A stretch of DNA of 64,000 bases, taken from Streptomyces hokutonensis. GTDB lineage: Bacteria; Actinomycetota; Actinomycetes; Streptomycetales; Streptomycetaceae. The DNA lies in NCBI RefSeq assembly GCF_000376565.1, contig NZ_BARG01000033.1, forward strand, positions 1 through 64,000, given 5' to 3'. Made by a program: the position numbers and the translations under genes. This document shows, piece by piece, positions 27,002 to 35,072 of this stretch (position 1 is the first letter of the stretch; the number at the start of each line of letters is the position of its first letter). The notes below the pieces were generated by a model, which was not told the origin of the DNA, made no database searches, and saw only the letters and a list, made by a program, of their open reading frames with translations.

Positions 27002-27424
27002 ATGCGAGAGCCGCTCAGCTACGAGATCGCGCACGGCGCCGCACTCGCCGCTCTCGAAGCGGGAAGGGCCGACGGGCACAAGGTGTGTGCTGTCGTGGTC
27101 AACCGCAGTGGCGTCACGAAGGTCCTTCTCAGCGACGACGGCGTTGGACTCCTCGGCGTGGAGACCGCGCGACGCAAGGCCTACACGTCGGCCGTGAGTG
27201 GTGTCCCCACGGCCAAGTTCGCGGCATTCGCCGCGTCCCCGCAGATGCAGGTGGCGCCTCCCCACCTGGTCGATGCCAACCTTCTGCCGGTCGCCGGCGG
27301 CGTGCCGATCATGACGGCCGACGGGGAGGTCATCGGCGCGATCGGCGTGGGCGGGGCGGACGACGTCACTGACGACCGCATCGCGCAGCAGGCTCGCGAT
27401 TCCGTCGCGAAGATCGTCGCGTAA
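27002..27424 (+). CDS. HbpS/GlcG-like protein (DUF336)
   Basis: A 140-residue protein of the GlcG/HbpS (Haem_degrading) family, starting MREPLSYEIAHGAALAALEA and containing VVNRSGVTKVLLSDDG, RRKAYTSAVSG, PVAGGVPI and EVIGAIGVGGA. Family members bind haem or corrinoids or act in glycolate or aromatic loci with unclear chemistry. A very similar gene (37580-38002) sits in the GMC operon next to Rieske set 2, so this family accompanies each Rieske locus here. Confidence 0.9.
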   Translation: MREPLSYEIAHGAALAALEAGRADGHKVCAVVVNRSGVTKVLLSDDGVGLLGVETARRKAYTSAVSGVPTAKFAAFAASPQMQVAPPHLVDANLLPVAGGVPIMTADGEVIGAIGVGGADDVTDDRIAQQARDSVAKIVA

Positions 27425-27981
27425 GTCGTTGCCTGGACCTCCCTCCGGTCGGTGCGGCGGCTGGGCTGGGCGTCTCTGCCGTCGTCGCGGCCCCTGGGTA
27501 TGGCTGATCTCCGGGTGCCGGTCCGTGTGACCTCGCGTGACGTGCCCGGCGCTCCCAGGAACGTCGACCCGGGTCGATGCGATGACGGCGCCCCTCGCGC
27601 GGAAGGGTGAGCCGGAGTTCGCGGCCGAAGCGTGTGTGCCGGACTTCATGCCCAGGCCGGACGCGGTGGCGATCACGCCCCGCGCTTGTCGCATGAGAGG
27701 TCGGCTCTCCGTCGCTCTTGGTCGGAGCTGGTGCAGATCGTCCATCTGGACTCTGATGCGACGCCGGCCCCGCGGCCTCGCGCCTTCCGCGGCTGTTCAT
27801 CTCGTTGGGCGGCGCCGTCGCCAGGAAGTGTTCGATATTCGCGAGAAGTGGCGGTAGAGAGAAGCGGCAGCAGGCGGCCGTGCGAGCCGGCTTGTCCGTG
27901 TGTTTGCCCCGAGAGGCGCGCCGACGTCGGGGAGACGGCGCGCCTGAGCCCACAGGTGGGCGCCCGGCCGGTGTGAGGGGC
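27425..27981. other. Gene-free stretch with hairpin
   Basis: About 560 bp between the HbpS-like gene and the convergent marR. No open frame has family motifs. AGGCGCGCCG (27914-27923) pairs with CGGCGCGCCT (27936-27945), a 10-bp stem that could terminate marR or the HbpS-like transcript. Confidence 0.5.
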
Positions 27982-28476
27982 TCAGCCGCGGTCGCCGTCG
28001 CTGTGGTCGGGGTCGATGGCGTGCAGGATGCGACGGCCGATGTGGGAGAGCTGTTTGACCTGCGCCTTGGTCAGCGGGTCGAACACCAGGCGGCGCACTT
28101 CTGCGACGTGGCCAGGAGCGGCGTTGACGATCTTCTCGTATCCCTCGTCGGTCAGGGCGGCCAGGGTGTAGCGGCCGTCGGCCGGATCGGGGCGGCGGTG
28201 GGCATACGCCTTGCGCTCGAGACGAGCCACGACCTGGGAAAGACGGGAGAGCGAGCCCTCGGCGTACGCGGCGAGCGCGCTCATGCGCAGTTCCCGCTGC
28301 GGTGACTCCGACAGTGCCGCCATCACCCCGTACTCGAAGTGTGTCAGCCCCTCTTCGCGCAGTTGCGTGTCGAGCACGTGTTCCAGCCGCCTCATGATGC
28401 CGACCAGGCCGAGCCAGGCCCGGCGTTCCTCCTCGTCAAGCCAGCGGGGCGCCTCGTCAGCGGGGGTGTTCGTCAT
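27982..28476 (-). CDS. MarR family regulator
   Basis: A 164-residue MarR protein: LTHFEYGVMAALSESPQREL, then MSALAAYAEGSLSRLSQVVARLE for the recognition helix, and the wing DPADGRYTLAALT. The ATG at 28476 sits very close behind GGAGGG; a TTG at 28485 is the alternative. It is divergent from the NAD(P)-binding protein at 28625, with repeated CTTTAAGT motifs between them. This arrangement is the standard MarR regulator and target pair. Confidence 0.92.
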   Translation of the reverse strand: MTNTPADEAPRWLDEEERRAWLGLVGIMRRLEHVLDTQLREEGLTHFEYGVMAALSESPQRELRMSALAAYAEGSLSRLSQVVARLERKAYAHRRPDPADGRYTLAALTDEGYEKIVNAAPGHVAEVRRLVFDPLTKAQVKQLSHIGRRILHAIDPDHSDGDRG

Positions 28477-28502
28477 GCCCTCCAATGTACCGACGCTTCA
28501 TT

Positions 28503-28582
28503 CTTTAAGTGAATCCACCTCGTCTTCACTTGAAGCTTTAAGTCATTGCGGCTAGTTTTGACTTCATGCTTTAAGTCACTGC
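28503..28582. promoter_or_regulatory. Multiple MarR-type operator motifs
   Basis: CTTTAAGTGAA (28503-28513) faces TTCACTTGAAG (28525-28535). GCTTTAAGTCAYTGC occurs twice as a direct repeat (28535-28549 and 28568-28582), 33 bp apart. All lie between marR and its divergent neighbour. Confidence 0.65.
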
Positions 28583-28624
28583 CCGGGGGTTCCGTGCAGC
28601 GTCGACGCCTTGAGGAGTTCTCCC

Positions 28625-29233
28625 GTGAAGCTGCTTGTACTCGGTGCCACCGGTGCCACCGGGCGCCTCGTCGTCGCCCAGGCCCTGGCCGCGGGCCACA
28701 CCGTGCGCGCGCTCGTTCGCTCACCCCAGAAGCTGGATGCCCGGCCCGGCCTCGACGTGGTTGCAGGGCAGGCCACCGACGCCGGCGACGTCACGCGGGC
28801 CATGTCGGGCGTCGGCGCGGTGATCAGCACGCTCGGCGCCACCGGCGGAACCGTCATCACCGACGCCACACGTGCCGTCATATCCGGTGCCGCCACCACC
28901 GGCGTCACCCGGTTCGTGGAGCTTTCCTCCTTCGCCGTGCTGCGCGAGCGCCTGAGCGCGCCCGCCAAGCTCATGTCCAGCACGGCCATGGGCGCCATGG
29001 TCAAGGACAAGGCGGCCGCCGAGGACGCGCTGCGCGCCAGCGACCTCGACTACACCCTGGTCCACGCCGTCCGCCTCACCAACGGCCCCGCCACAGGTGT
29101 CACCAAGCTGCTGCCCGGGTCGGGCACCCTGCGCATGGCGGACACCATCAGCCGCGCCGACGTCGCCGCGTGGATGCTCGCCGCGCTCACCGACACGACC
29201 ACCAGCCGTCGCGCTGTCGTCATCGCCGGCTGA
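28625..29233 (+). CDS. NAD(P)-binding protein, NmrA/SDR-a5-like
   Basis: A 202-residue atypical short-chain dehydrogenase: KLLVLGATGATGRLVVAQAL at the N-terminus with the GATGATG dinucleotide motif, RALVRSPQKL, FVELSSFAVL and DYTLVHAVRLTNG. Such proteins include flavin reductase/NmrA-like redox sensors and quinone reductases. The GTG at 28625 is used because GAGGAG lies seven bases upstream; a TTG at 28610 would leave no ribosome site. Probably MarR-controlled. The next gene encodes a small membrane protein. Confidence 0.88.
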   Translation: MKLLVLGATGATGRLVVAQALAAGHTVRALVRSPQKLDARPGLDVVAGQATDAGDVTRAMSGVGAVISTLGATGGTVITDATRAVISGAATTGVTRFVELSSFAVLRERLSAPAKLMSSTAMGAMVKDKAAAEDALRASDLDYTLVHAVRLTNGPATGVTKLLPGSGTLRMADTISRADVAAWMLAALTDTTTSRRAVVIAG

Positions 29234-29298
29234 CCCGACTCTGTTTCCCCCGTCTGCTCTTCCCCCGGTCTCCTCCTCACCCGATCCGGAGAATCACC

Positions 29299-29739
29299 AT
29301 GAGCCACCAGCTCGCCACCCACCCGGCCCGTCCCGGCGGCCTCGTCGTCACCGGCGGTCTGATCGGCACCGCTGCCGTCGCCGTCGCCGTCAACGCCGTT
29401 GTCGCCGCGACAGCCCACGCTGCCGGCGCCTCGGACGACTTCCAGCCCCTCCAACTCTCCGCCTACGCCCCCCTCACCGTTTTCGGCGCTCTGGCCGCCG
29501 CTGCCGCCTGGGCGATCATCCGCGCACGCTCGTCACACCCGGCCCGGCTGATGCGCACCCTCGTGCCCGCCATCCTGATCGTCAGCCTGATCCCGGACAT
29601 CATGGTCGGCATCTCCGACAGCCGGCCCGGCACCAGTTGGGGTGCTGTCATCGCCTTGATGGTCATGCACGTCGTCGTCGCCGCCATCGCCGTCCCTGCT
29701 TACCGGCGACTCCTGCCCTTCCCCGCTGCCCAGGACTGA
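29299..29739 (+). CDS. DUF6069-like membrane protein
   Basis: A 146-residue protein with about four transmembrane helices (around residues 13-37, 50-72, 85-103 and 113-135). The pattern GGLIGTAAVAVAVNAVV, then SAYAPLTVFGALAAAAAWAI and LVPAILIVSLIPDIMVGI, fits the DUF6069 family of uncharacterised actinobacterial membrane proteins. It follows the NmrA-like gene by 65 bp, probably in one transcript, and is followed by a strong hairpin. Confidence 0.8.
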   Translation: MSHQLATHPARPGGLVVTGGLIGTAAVAVAVNAVVAATAHAAGASDDFQPLQLSAYAPLTVFGALAAAAAWAIIRARSSHPARLMRTLVPAILIVSLIPDIMVGISDSRPGTSWGAVIALMVMHVVVAAIAVPAYRRLLPFPAAQD

Positions 29740-29750
29740 CCACGCAACAC

Positions 29751-29770
29751 GCCGGGGCGACTGCCCCGGC
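29751..29770. terminator. Hairpin terminator
   Basis: GCCGGGGC and GCCCCGGC with loop GACT, starting 12 bp after the stop of the DUF6069-like gene. Confidence 0.7.
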
Positions 29771-29835
29771 CCCCCTTCATGTCCCACTTCCCGCGCAGGC
29801 ACATCTGCGCCCCTCGAGAAGAGTGCGAAGCCCAC

Positions 29836-30861
29836 ATGGACATCTCCGAAGCGGTCCCCACAGCAACCCTCCTGAACAAGCGGTCCGGACTGGCGGCGTT
29901 GATCGCCGCGGCGGCCGTCCTCGCCTCGGCGCCGTACGCATCCGCAGTGACACAACAAGAGTTCTCCAAGCCGCTCGTCGCCGACGTGAGAACTCTCGCC
30001 GCACTCGACTTCACCGCCGGCGACTCTCCGGAGAACATCACCGTCAACCCGGACAACTCGCTGACCGTCTCCACTCTGGGCGGCCACACCGCGGCGGGCG
30101 AGCGCCCGGCACTGTTGCGGATCGACCCGTCCGGGCGCAGCACGGTGATCGTGGCCGGGCAGCAGGGCGACGCCTTCAGCGGCATCGCGCGCGACCGCGA
30201 CGGCACCACCTATTACAACGTGGTCTCTGATGACGCCTCCCGGGCCGGCGTATGGAAGCTGCCCCCGGGCGGCGCCCCTCGCCGCGTCGCCGCTCTGCCC
30301 ACCGACGGACTCCCCAACGGCCTGGCCCTCGACCGCGCCGGGCGCACCCTGTACGTGGCCGACAGCAACAAGGGCATCGTCTGGGCCGTCCCGGCCTCGG
30401 GCGGGAAGGCGACCGCCTGGCTGACCGACCCCGCCCTCGCGCCCGACCCGTCCGTCCCGTTCGGCGCGAACGGGCTCCGCTTCCACCGAGGCGCCGTCTG
30501 GGTCTCCAACCTCGCCAAGGGCACCCTGCTGCGGATCCCCGTCACCGCCACCGGTGCCCCGGGCCGTATCCGCACCGTGACCAGCGGCCTCACCGGCGTC
30601 GACGACTTCACCTTCCTCAACGACCGCTCCGACGTGGTGTTCGCCGCGCAGAACAGCCTCAACCAGGTCGCGGTCGTCCACCCCGACGGGGCCACCGAGA
30701 CTGTCCTGACCGCCTCGGACGGCCTCGCTTCACCCACCTCCGTCGCCATACGCGGAAACCGGATCTACATCACCAACGCCGGCTTCGCCGAGCCTCACGA
30801 CGCGAAGGTGCAGCGCGGAACGATCGACCCGGCCTCGCTGAACTGCGGCCCGGCCTCCTGA
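29836..30861 (+). CDS. Secreted SMP-30/gluconolactonase-like beta-propeller
   Basis: A 341-residue protein with an N-terminal signal sequence (SGLAALIAAAAVLASAPYASA). Repeated propeller blades follow, seen in PENITVNPDNSLTVSTLGG, GIARDRDGTTYYNVVS, PNGLALDRAGRTLYVADSN and GANGLRFHRGAVWVSN. SMP-30/SGL proteins bind a divalent metal and hydrolyse lactones or similar esters; here the function is unknown. ATG 29836 is preferred to 29779 because it gives a normal signal peptide. It stands alone after the terminator. Confidence 0.85.
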   Translation: MDISEAVPTATLLNKRSGLAALIAAAAVLASAPYASAVTQQEFSKPLVADVRTLAALDFTAGDSPENITVNPDNSLTVSTLGGHTAAGERPALLRIDPSGRSTVIVAGQQGDAFSGIARDRDGTTYYNVVSDDASRAGVWKLPPGGAPRRVAALPTDGLPNGLALDRAGRTLYVADSNKGIVWAVPASGGKATAWLTDPALAPDPSVPFGANGLRFHRGAVWVSNLAKGTLLRIPVTATGAPGRIRTVTSGLTGVDDFTFLNDRSDVVFAAQNSLNQVAVVHPDGATETVLTASDGLASPTSVAIRGNRIYITNAGFAEPHDAKVQRGTIDPASLNCGPAS

Positions 30862-31262
30862 AGCTGCCGCTGCCGGAACCGAGAGCAGTGCCTGCCGCCG
30901 ATTCCGGCAATCAGGAGCAGCCGAATCGCATGATCACACTGAACGGCCGGAAGTGACCGGGATCCGATCGAAGACGGTGCTCGTGGAGCTCGACCCGGTC
31001 GCTCCTTCAGCGGCAGGCTGACCCCACAGGCGTCGATCCGGGCCAGACTCTTCGCGCTGCCCGACGAGAGCGCGGCGCGCACCGGCCACGGCGACCTCCT
31101 GGTGAGGGGATGAGCTCGGTAAAGGCCGAGCCCAGGGGGAGGGACGGCAGTTGGGGTGGCAGCTCCGCAGGCCGGCGCCCACCGGGCCCACTGAGTCGCC
31201 CGACGTTGCCAGGCAGGGTTGTCGCGCCGAGCGGGGGGCCTTGTCCGGCGTCGGTGGACGTC
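30862..31262. other. Gene-free convergent stretch
   Basis: About 400 bp between the SMP-30-like gene and convergent LysR. A short plus-strand frame ending near 31112 reads LTPQASIRARLFALPDESAA; it has no start or neighbour context and I assign it nothing. I see no strong hairpin. Confidence 0.4.
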
Positions 31263-32144
31263 TCAGAACATCGCGCGGATGATCCCCACGGTGCGTTCCA
31301 GGTGCGGCTCGGAGCGGTCCGCGCGGTGGGCGACGGCCAGCTCCACGCGGGCGTCGGCGCCGGCCAGCGGCAGGTAGGTGACGCCGTCGAGTGCCAGCGC
31401 TGTCACGGGTTCGGGCACGATCGCGACGCCGAGGCCGCCGGCCACGAGCGTGACCAGCGTCGAGGTCTCGCCGACCTCGTGGCGGATGCGCGGCTCGACA
31501 CCGGCGTCGCGTAGAAGGCCCAGCACCACGTCGTACATCACCGACCGGCGGTCGGCGGAGTGGACGATCAGGTCGGCACCGGCCAGGTCCGCTGCCCGCA
31601 GTCGTTTACGGCGGGCCAGTGGGTGGTCGACCGGTACGGCGACGACGAGCCGGTCCCGGCGCAGGGTGCGCACGGTGAGGGACAGGTCGGCCGCCGGAGG
31701 ACGCAGCAGGGCGACATCGATCGCGCCGGTGCGCAGTGCCTCGACCTGGTCGGGGGCGAGCATCTCACCGCGGAAGGAGAAGTCGACGCCGGGCAGCTCC
31801 TCCGTGAGCCGCCGGGAGAGCGCGGGCAGGAGGCTGTACGTCGCCGAGCCCACGCACCCGATCGAGAGGTGGCCCACCGAGCCGGCGGCGACGAGCCGTG
31901 CGTGGTGGGTGGCCTCGTCGACGTCGGAGAGGATCGCGCGCGCCCGCTCGAGGTAGGCCCGGCCGGCCTCGGTGAGGTCGACGCGGCGTGTGGTGCGGTG
32001 GAGGAGTTCGACGCCGAGTTCGTCCTCGAGCTGGCGGATCTGCGTGGAGAGAGGCGGCTGGGCCATGTGGAGCCGCTCGGCGGCGCGACCGAAGTGACGC
32101 TCCTCGGCCACTGCCACGAAGTATCGCAGGTGGCGCAGATCCAT
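31263..32144 (-). CDS. LysR family regulator of the 3-oxoadipate operon
   Basis: A 293-residue LysR protein with the N-terminal winged helix (HLRYFVAVAEERHFGRAAER, then QPPLSTQIRQLEDELGVELL) and a type 2 periplasmic-binding effector domain (IDVALLRPP, GGLGVAIVPEP). It is divergent from pcaF with 71 bp between. CatR/CatM-like members respond to muconate or related metabolites and activate the adjoining genes, so it probably activates pcaFIJ in response to a pathway intermediate. This unit lacks the IclR-type palindrome. Confidence 0.92.
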   Translation of the reverse strand: MDLRHLRYFVAVAEERHFGRAAERLHMAQPPLSTQIRQLEDELGVELLHRTTRRVDLTEAGRAYLERARAILSDVDEATHHARLVAAGSVGHLSIGCVGSATYSLLPALSRRLTEELPGVDFSFRGEMLAPDQVEALRTGAIDVALLRPPAADLSLTVRTLRRDRLVVAVPVDHPLARRKRLRAADLAGADLIVHSADRRSVMYDVVLGLLRDAGVEPRIRHEVGETSTLVTLVAGGLGVAIVPEPVTALALDGVTYLPLAGADARVELAVAHRADRSEPHLERTVGIIRAMF

Positions 32145-32152
32145 ATGTCGTC

Positions 32153-32190
32153 CGTATCAATTGGCTCGGATATACGTACTTCAGAATATC
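32153..32190. promoter_or_regulatory. lysR-pcaF divergent promoter with LysR-type dyads
   Basis: Two overlapping dyads: CGTAT (32153-32157) with ATACG (32172-32176), and GATAT (32169-32173) with ATATC (32186-32190). The spacing fits LysR T-N11-A-type boxes. Confidence 0.5.
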
Positions 32191-32215
32191 GCGGCCCGGG
32201 ACTAGCGTCGTTGCC

Positions 32216-33421
32216 ATGAGTGCTTTCCTGTACGCCGCCACTCGCACGCCGTTCGGCCGCTTCAACGGCGCGCTGGCCGGGGTGCGCCCCGACGACCTGG
32301 CCGCCGCCGCGATCACCTCCACACTCGCCCGGGTGCCGGGTCTCGACCCCGCCGCGATCGACGACGTGGTGTGGGGCAACGCCAACGGCGCCGGTGAGGA
32401 GAACCGCAACGTCGGCCGTATGGCGGCGCTGCTCGCCGGGCTCCCGGTAAGCGTGCCCGGCACCACGGTCAACCGGCTGTGCGGGTCGAGCCTCGACGCG
32501 GCGATGACGGCCAGTCGCACGATCGAGTCCGGGGACGCCGAGGTGGTGCTGACCGGTGGTGTGGAGTCGATGACGCGTGCGCCGTGGGTGCTGCCGAAGT
32601 CGGCGAAGCCGTTCCCGGCCGGCGATGTCACCGCGGTGTCGACCACGCTCGGCTGGCGGCTGGTCAACCCGCGGATGCCGAAGGAGTGGACGGTGAGCCT
32701 CGGCGAGGCCAACGAGCAGCTGCGGGAGCGCTTCGGGATCTCCCGCGAGCGGCAGGACGCGTTCGCCGCCCGCTCCCACCAACTCGCCCACCAGGCATGG
32801 GAGTCGGGCTTCTACGACGACCTGGTGGCGCCGGTCGAAGGCGTCGGCCTGGCCCGCGACGAGGGCATCCGGGCCGGATCCACGCCGGAGGTCCTGGCCG
32901 GGCTGCGGCCGGTCTTCCGTACGGCGGAGCAGGGCGGCACCATCACGGCGGGCAACGCCAGCCCGCTCAACGACGGTGCCTCCGCGGTGCTGTTGGGCAG
33001 CGAGAAGGCCGCGGCTGTGATCGGGGCCGACCCGATCGCCCGTATCGCGGGCCGCGGTGTGATGGCGCTGGAACCGCAGGCCTTCGGCTACGCCCCCGTC
33101 GAGGCCGCGAACCGTGCGCTGGCGCGGGCCGGGATCGGCTGGGACCAGGTGGGCGCGGTCGAGCTCAACGAGGCCTTCGCCGTGCAGTCGCTCGCCTGCC
33201 TCGACGCGTGGAAGATCGACCCGGCCATCGTCAACCAGAAGGGCGGCGCCATCGCGATCGGCCACCCCCTGGGCGCCTCGGGCGGCCGCGTTCTCGCCAC
33301 GCTGGCCAAGGTGCTGCGCGAGACGAGGCAACGCTACGGCGTCGCCGCGATCTGCATCGGGGTGGGTCAGGGCCTGGCCGTCGTACTCGAGAACTGCGAC
33401 GTCACGGAGTCGGACCGATGA
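32216..33421 (+). CDS. pcaF: 3-Oxoadipyl-CoA thiolase
   Basis: A 401-residue thiolase cleaving 3-oxoadipyl-CoA to succinyl-CoA and acetyl-CoA, the last step of the 3-oxoadipate pathway. The acyl-accepting Cys89 is in NRLCGSSLDA, His350 in IAIGHPLGASGG and Cys380 in AICIGVGQG; the GVGQG variant is the one typical of PcaF. NEAFAVQ precedes the His. ATG 32216. Its stop overlaps the start of the CoA-transferase A subunit by four bases, giving a tightly coupled pcaF-pcaI-pcaJ operon in that order. Confidence 0.95.
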   Translation: MSAFLYAATRTPFGRFNGALAGVRPDDLAAAAITSTLARVPGLDPAAIDDVVWGNANGAGEENRNVGRMAALLAGLPVSVPGTTVNRLCGSSLDAAMTASRTIESGDAEVVLTGGVESMTRAPWVLPKSAKPFPAGDVTAVSTTLGWRLVNPRMPKEWTVSLGEANEQLRERFGISRERQDAFAARSHQLAHQAWESGFYDDLVAPVEGVGLARDEGIRAGSTPEVLAGLRPVFRTAEQGGTITAGNASPLNDGASAVLLGSEKAAAVIGADPIARIAGRGVMALEPQAFGYAPVEAANRALARAGIGWDQVGAVELNEAFAVQSLACLDAWKIDPAIVNQKGGAIAIGHPLGASGGRVLATLAKVLRETRQRYGVAAICIGVGQGLAVVLENCDVTESDR

Positions 33422-34113
33422 GCCGGGCAGAAATCCTCGAAAGCACCGACGCTGCGGTCGCCGGGATCGAGGACGAGTCCACGATCCTCGTCGGAGGCTT
33501 CGGCCTGGCCGGGATGCCGTTCGACCTGATCGACGCGCTCATCCGGCAGGGCGCCAAGGACCTCACCATCGTGTCCAACAACGCCGGCAACGGCGACGTC
33601 GGGCTGGCCGCGCTGCTGGCCGCGGGCCGGGTGCGCAAGGTGCTGTGCTCCTTCCCGCGCCAGGCCGACTCCTGGGTCTTCGACGGCCTCTACCGCGCCG
33701 GGAAGATCGAACTCGAGGTGGTGCCACAGGGCAACCTCGCCGAGCGGATGCGCGCGGCCGGTGCCGGTATCGGCGCGTTCTACTGCCCGACCGCGGTCGG
33801 CACACCGCTGGCCGAGGGGAAGGAGGAGCGGGAGATCGACGGCCGGAAGTACCTGCTGGAGTACCCCATCAAGGGCGACTACGCGCTGATCGGTGCGCAC
33901 ATCGCGGACGCGCTGGGCAACCTCGTGTACCGAAAGACCGCCCGCAACTTTGGACCGGTCATGGCCACGGCCGCCACGACGACCATCGTCCAGGTCGACG
34001 AGGTCGTCGAGCCCGGAAAGCTCGACCCCGAGGCCGTCGTCACCCCCTCCATCTACGTCGACCGGATCGTCCAGGTCGAGGCCCGCCACTACACCGTCCA
34101 GGGGGCACGATGA
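33418..34113 (+). CDS. pcaI: 3-Oxoadipate CoA-transferase subunit A
   Basis: A 231-residue CoA-transferase family I alpha subunit. STILVGGFGLAGMPFDLIDAL carries the oxyanion-forming GGF(G)xxGxP motif, and GAFYCPTAVGTPLAEGKEE is the conserved mid-region. With subunit B it moves CoA from succinyl-CoA to 3-oxoadipate. It overlaps pcaF and pcaJ by ATGA at both ends, so stoichiometric coupled translation is expected. Confidence 0.94.
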   Translation: MSRAEILESTDAAVAGIEDESTILVGGFGLAGMPFDLIDALIRQGAKDLTIVSNNAGNGDVGLAALLAAGRVRKVLCSFPRQADSWVFDGLYRAGKIELEVVPQGNLAERMRAAGAGIGAFYCPTAVGTPLAEGKEEREIDGRKYLLEYPIKGDYALIGAHIADALGNLVYRKTARNFGPVMATAATTTIVQVDEVVEPGKLDPEAVVTPSIYVDRIVQVEARHYTVQGAR

Positions 34114-34772
34114 CCACCACGCCAAGCGATCAGGTGCGCGCCGACCACCAACTCTCGATGGACGAGCTGGCCGCCGTCATCGCACGTGACATCCCGGCCG
34201 GTTCCTTCGTCAACCTCGGTATCGGGCAGCCCACCAGGATCGCCGACCATCTGCCGGCCGACTCGGGGGTGGTGCTGCACACCGAGAACGGCATGCTCAA
34301 CATGGGCCCGAAGGCCGAGGGCGACGCGGTCGACCCCGACCTGACCAACGCCGGCAAGGTCCCGGTGACCGAGCTGCCCGGGGCGGCGTACTTCCACCAC
34401 GCCGACTCCTTCGCGAAGATGCGCGGCGGGCACCTCGACGTCTGCGTCCTGGGGGCCTACCAGGTCGCCTTCGACGGCGACCTCGCCAACTGGACCACCG
34501 GCAAGCCCGAGGACATCCCCGCCGTCGGGGGCGCCATGGACCTCGCCATCGGCGCCAAGGACGTCTACGTGATGATGACGCTCTTCACGCGCTCCGGTGA
34601 GCCGAAACTCGTGCCCCGGTGCGGGTACCCGCTCACCGGCGTCGGCTGCGTCAGCCGCGTCTACACCGACCACGGCGTCTTCGACGTCGGCCCCGACGGC
34701 GTACGGATCCGTGAGACGTACGGCGTCAGCGCCCACGAAATCGCGGAACGACTCGGCATCCAACTGTCGTAG
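34110..34772 (+). CDS. pcaJ: 3-Oxoadipate CoA-transferase subunit B
   Basis: A 220-residue beta subunit. The catalytic glutamate lies in GVVLHTENGMLNMG; FVNLGIGQPTRIADHL precedes it and GGHLDVCVLGAYQV and GGAMDLAIGAKDVYV follow. It completes the pcaFIJ operon. A decayed copy with a 20-residue deletion occurs at 47872-48046. A 15-bp-stem terminator follows 104 bp downstream. Confidence 0.94.
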   Translation: MTTTPSDQVRADHQLSMDELAAVIARDIPAGSFVNLGIGQPTRIADHLPADSGVVLHTENGMLNMGPKAEGDAVDPDLTNAGKVPVTELPGAAYFHHADSFAKMRGGHLDVCVLGAYQVAFDGDLANWTTGKPEDIPAVGGAMDLAIGAKDVYVMMTLFTRSGEPKLVPRCGYPLTGVGCVSRVYTDHGVFDVGPDGVRIRETYGVSAHEIAERLGIQLS

Positions 34773-34875
34773 GCCGCTTCCTTGCCGCACCGCCCGCACT
34801 GTGCCGGGCTCCGGCGGAAGGCGACCATCTGGCCGGCCGACCGGCCCCGCTCTCCCGGCCGCTGAACAGCGTCAA

Positions 34876-34908
34876 CAAGGGTCGGGGTCGTCCCGACCCT
34901 GACCCTTG
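34876..34908. terminator. Terminator of the pcaFIJ operon
   Basis: CAAGGGTCGGGGTCG and CGACCCTGACCCTTG form a 15-bp stem (one G-T pair) with a three-base loop. Confidence 0.8.
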
Positions 34909-35072
34909 CTGCGTGCCGCGAAAGGTGGTGGACAACGCCGAGCGGCAACCGGACAGCGCGCCGGCACGAGACGCCTGGTGTGACGATGAGGTGCGCACGA
35001 TGCCGTGAGCCGGAGGTGAGTCACGGAGGCGGCAGCGGAGCGCGGCAGATGTCGTCGTAGCGCCGTGGTGTG

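Noticed and set aside
31000-31112. Plus-strand frame ending before lysR as a short gene
   Set aside because: No start codon with ribosome site, no family match by eye and no context.
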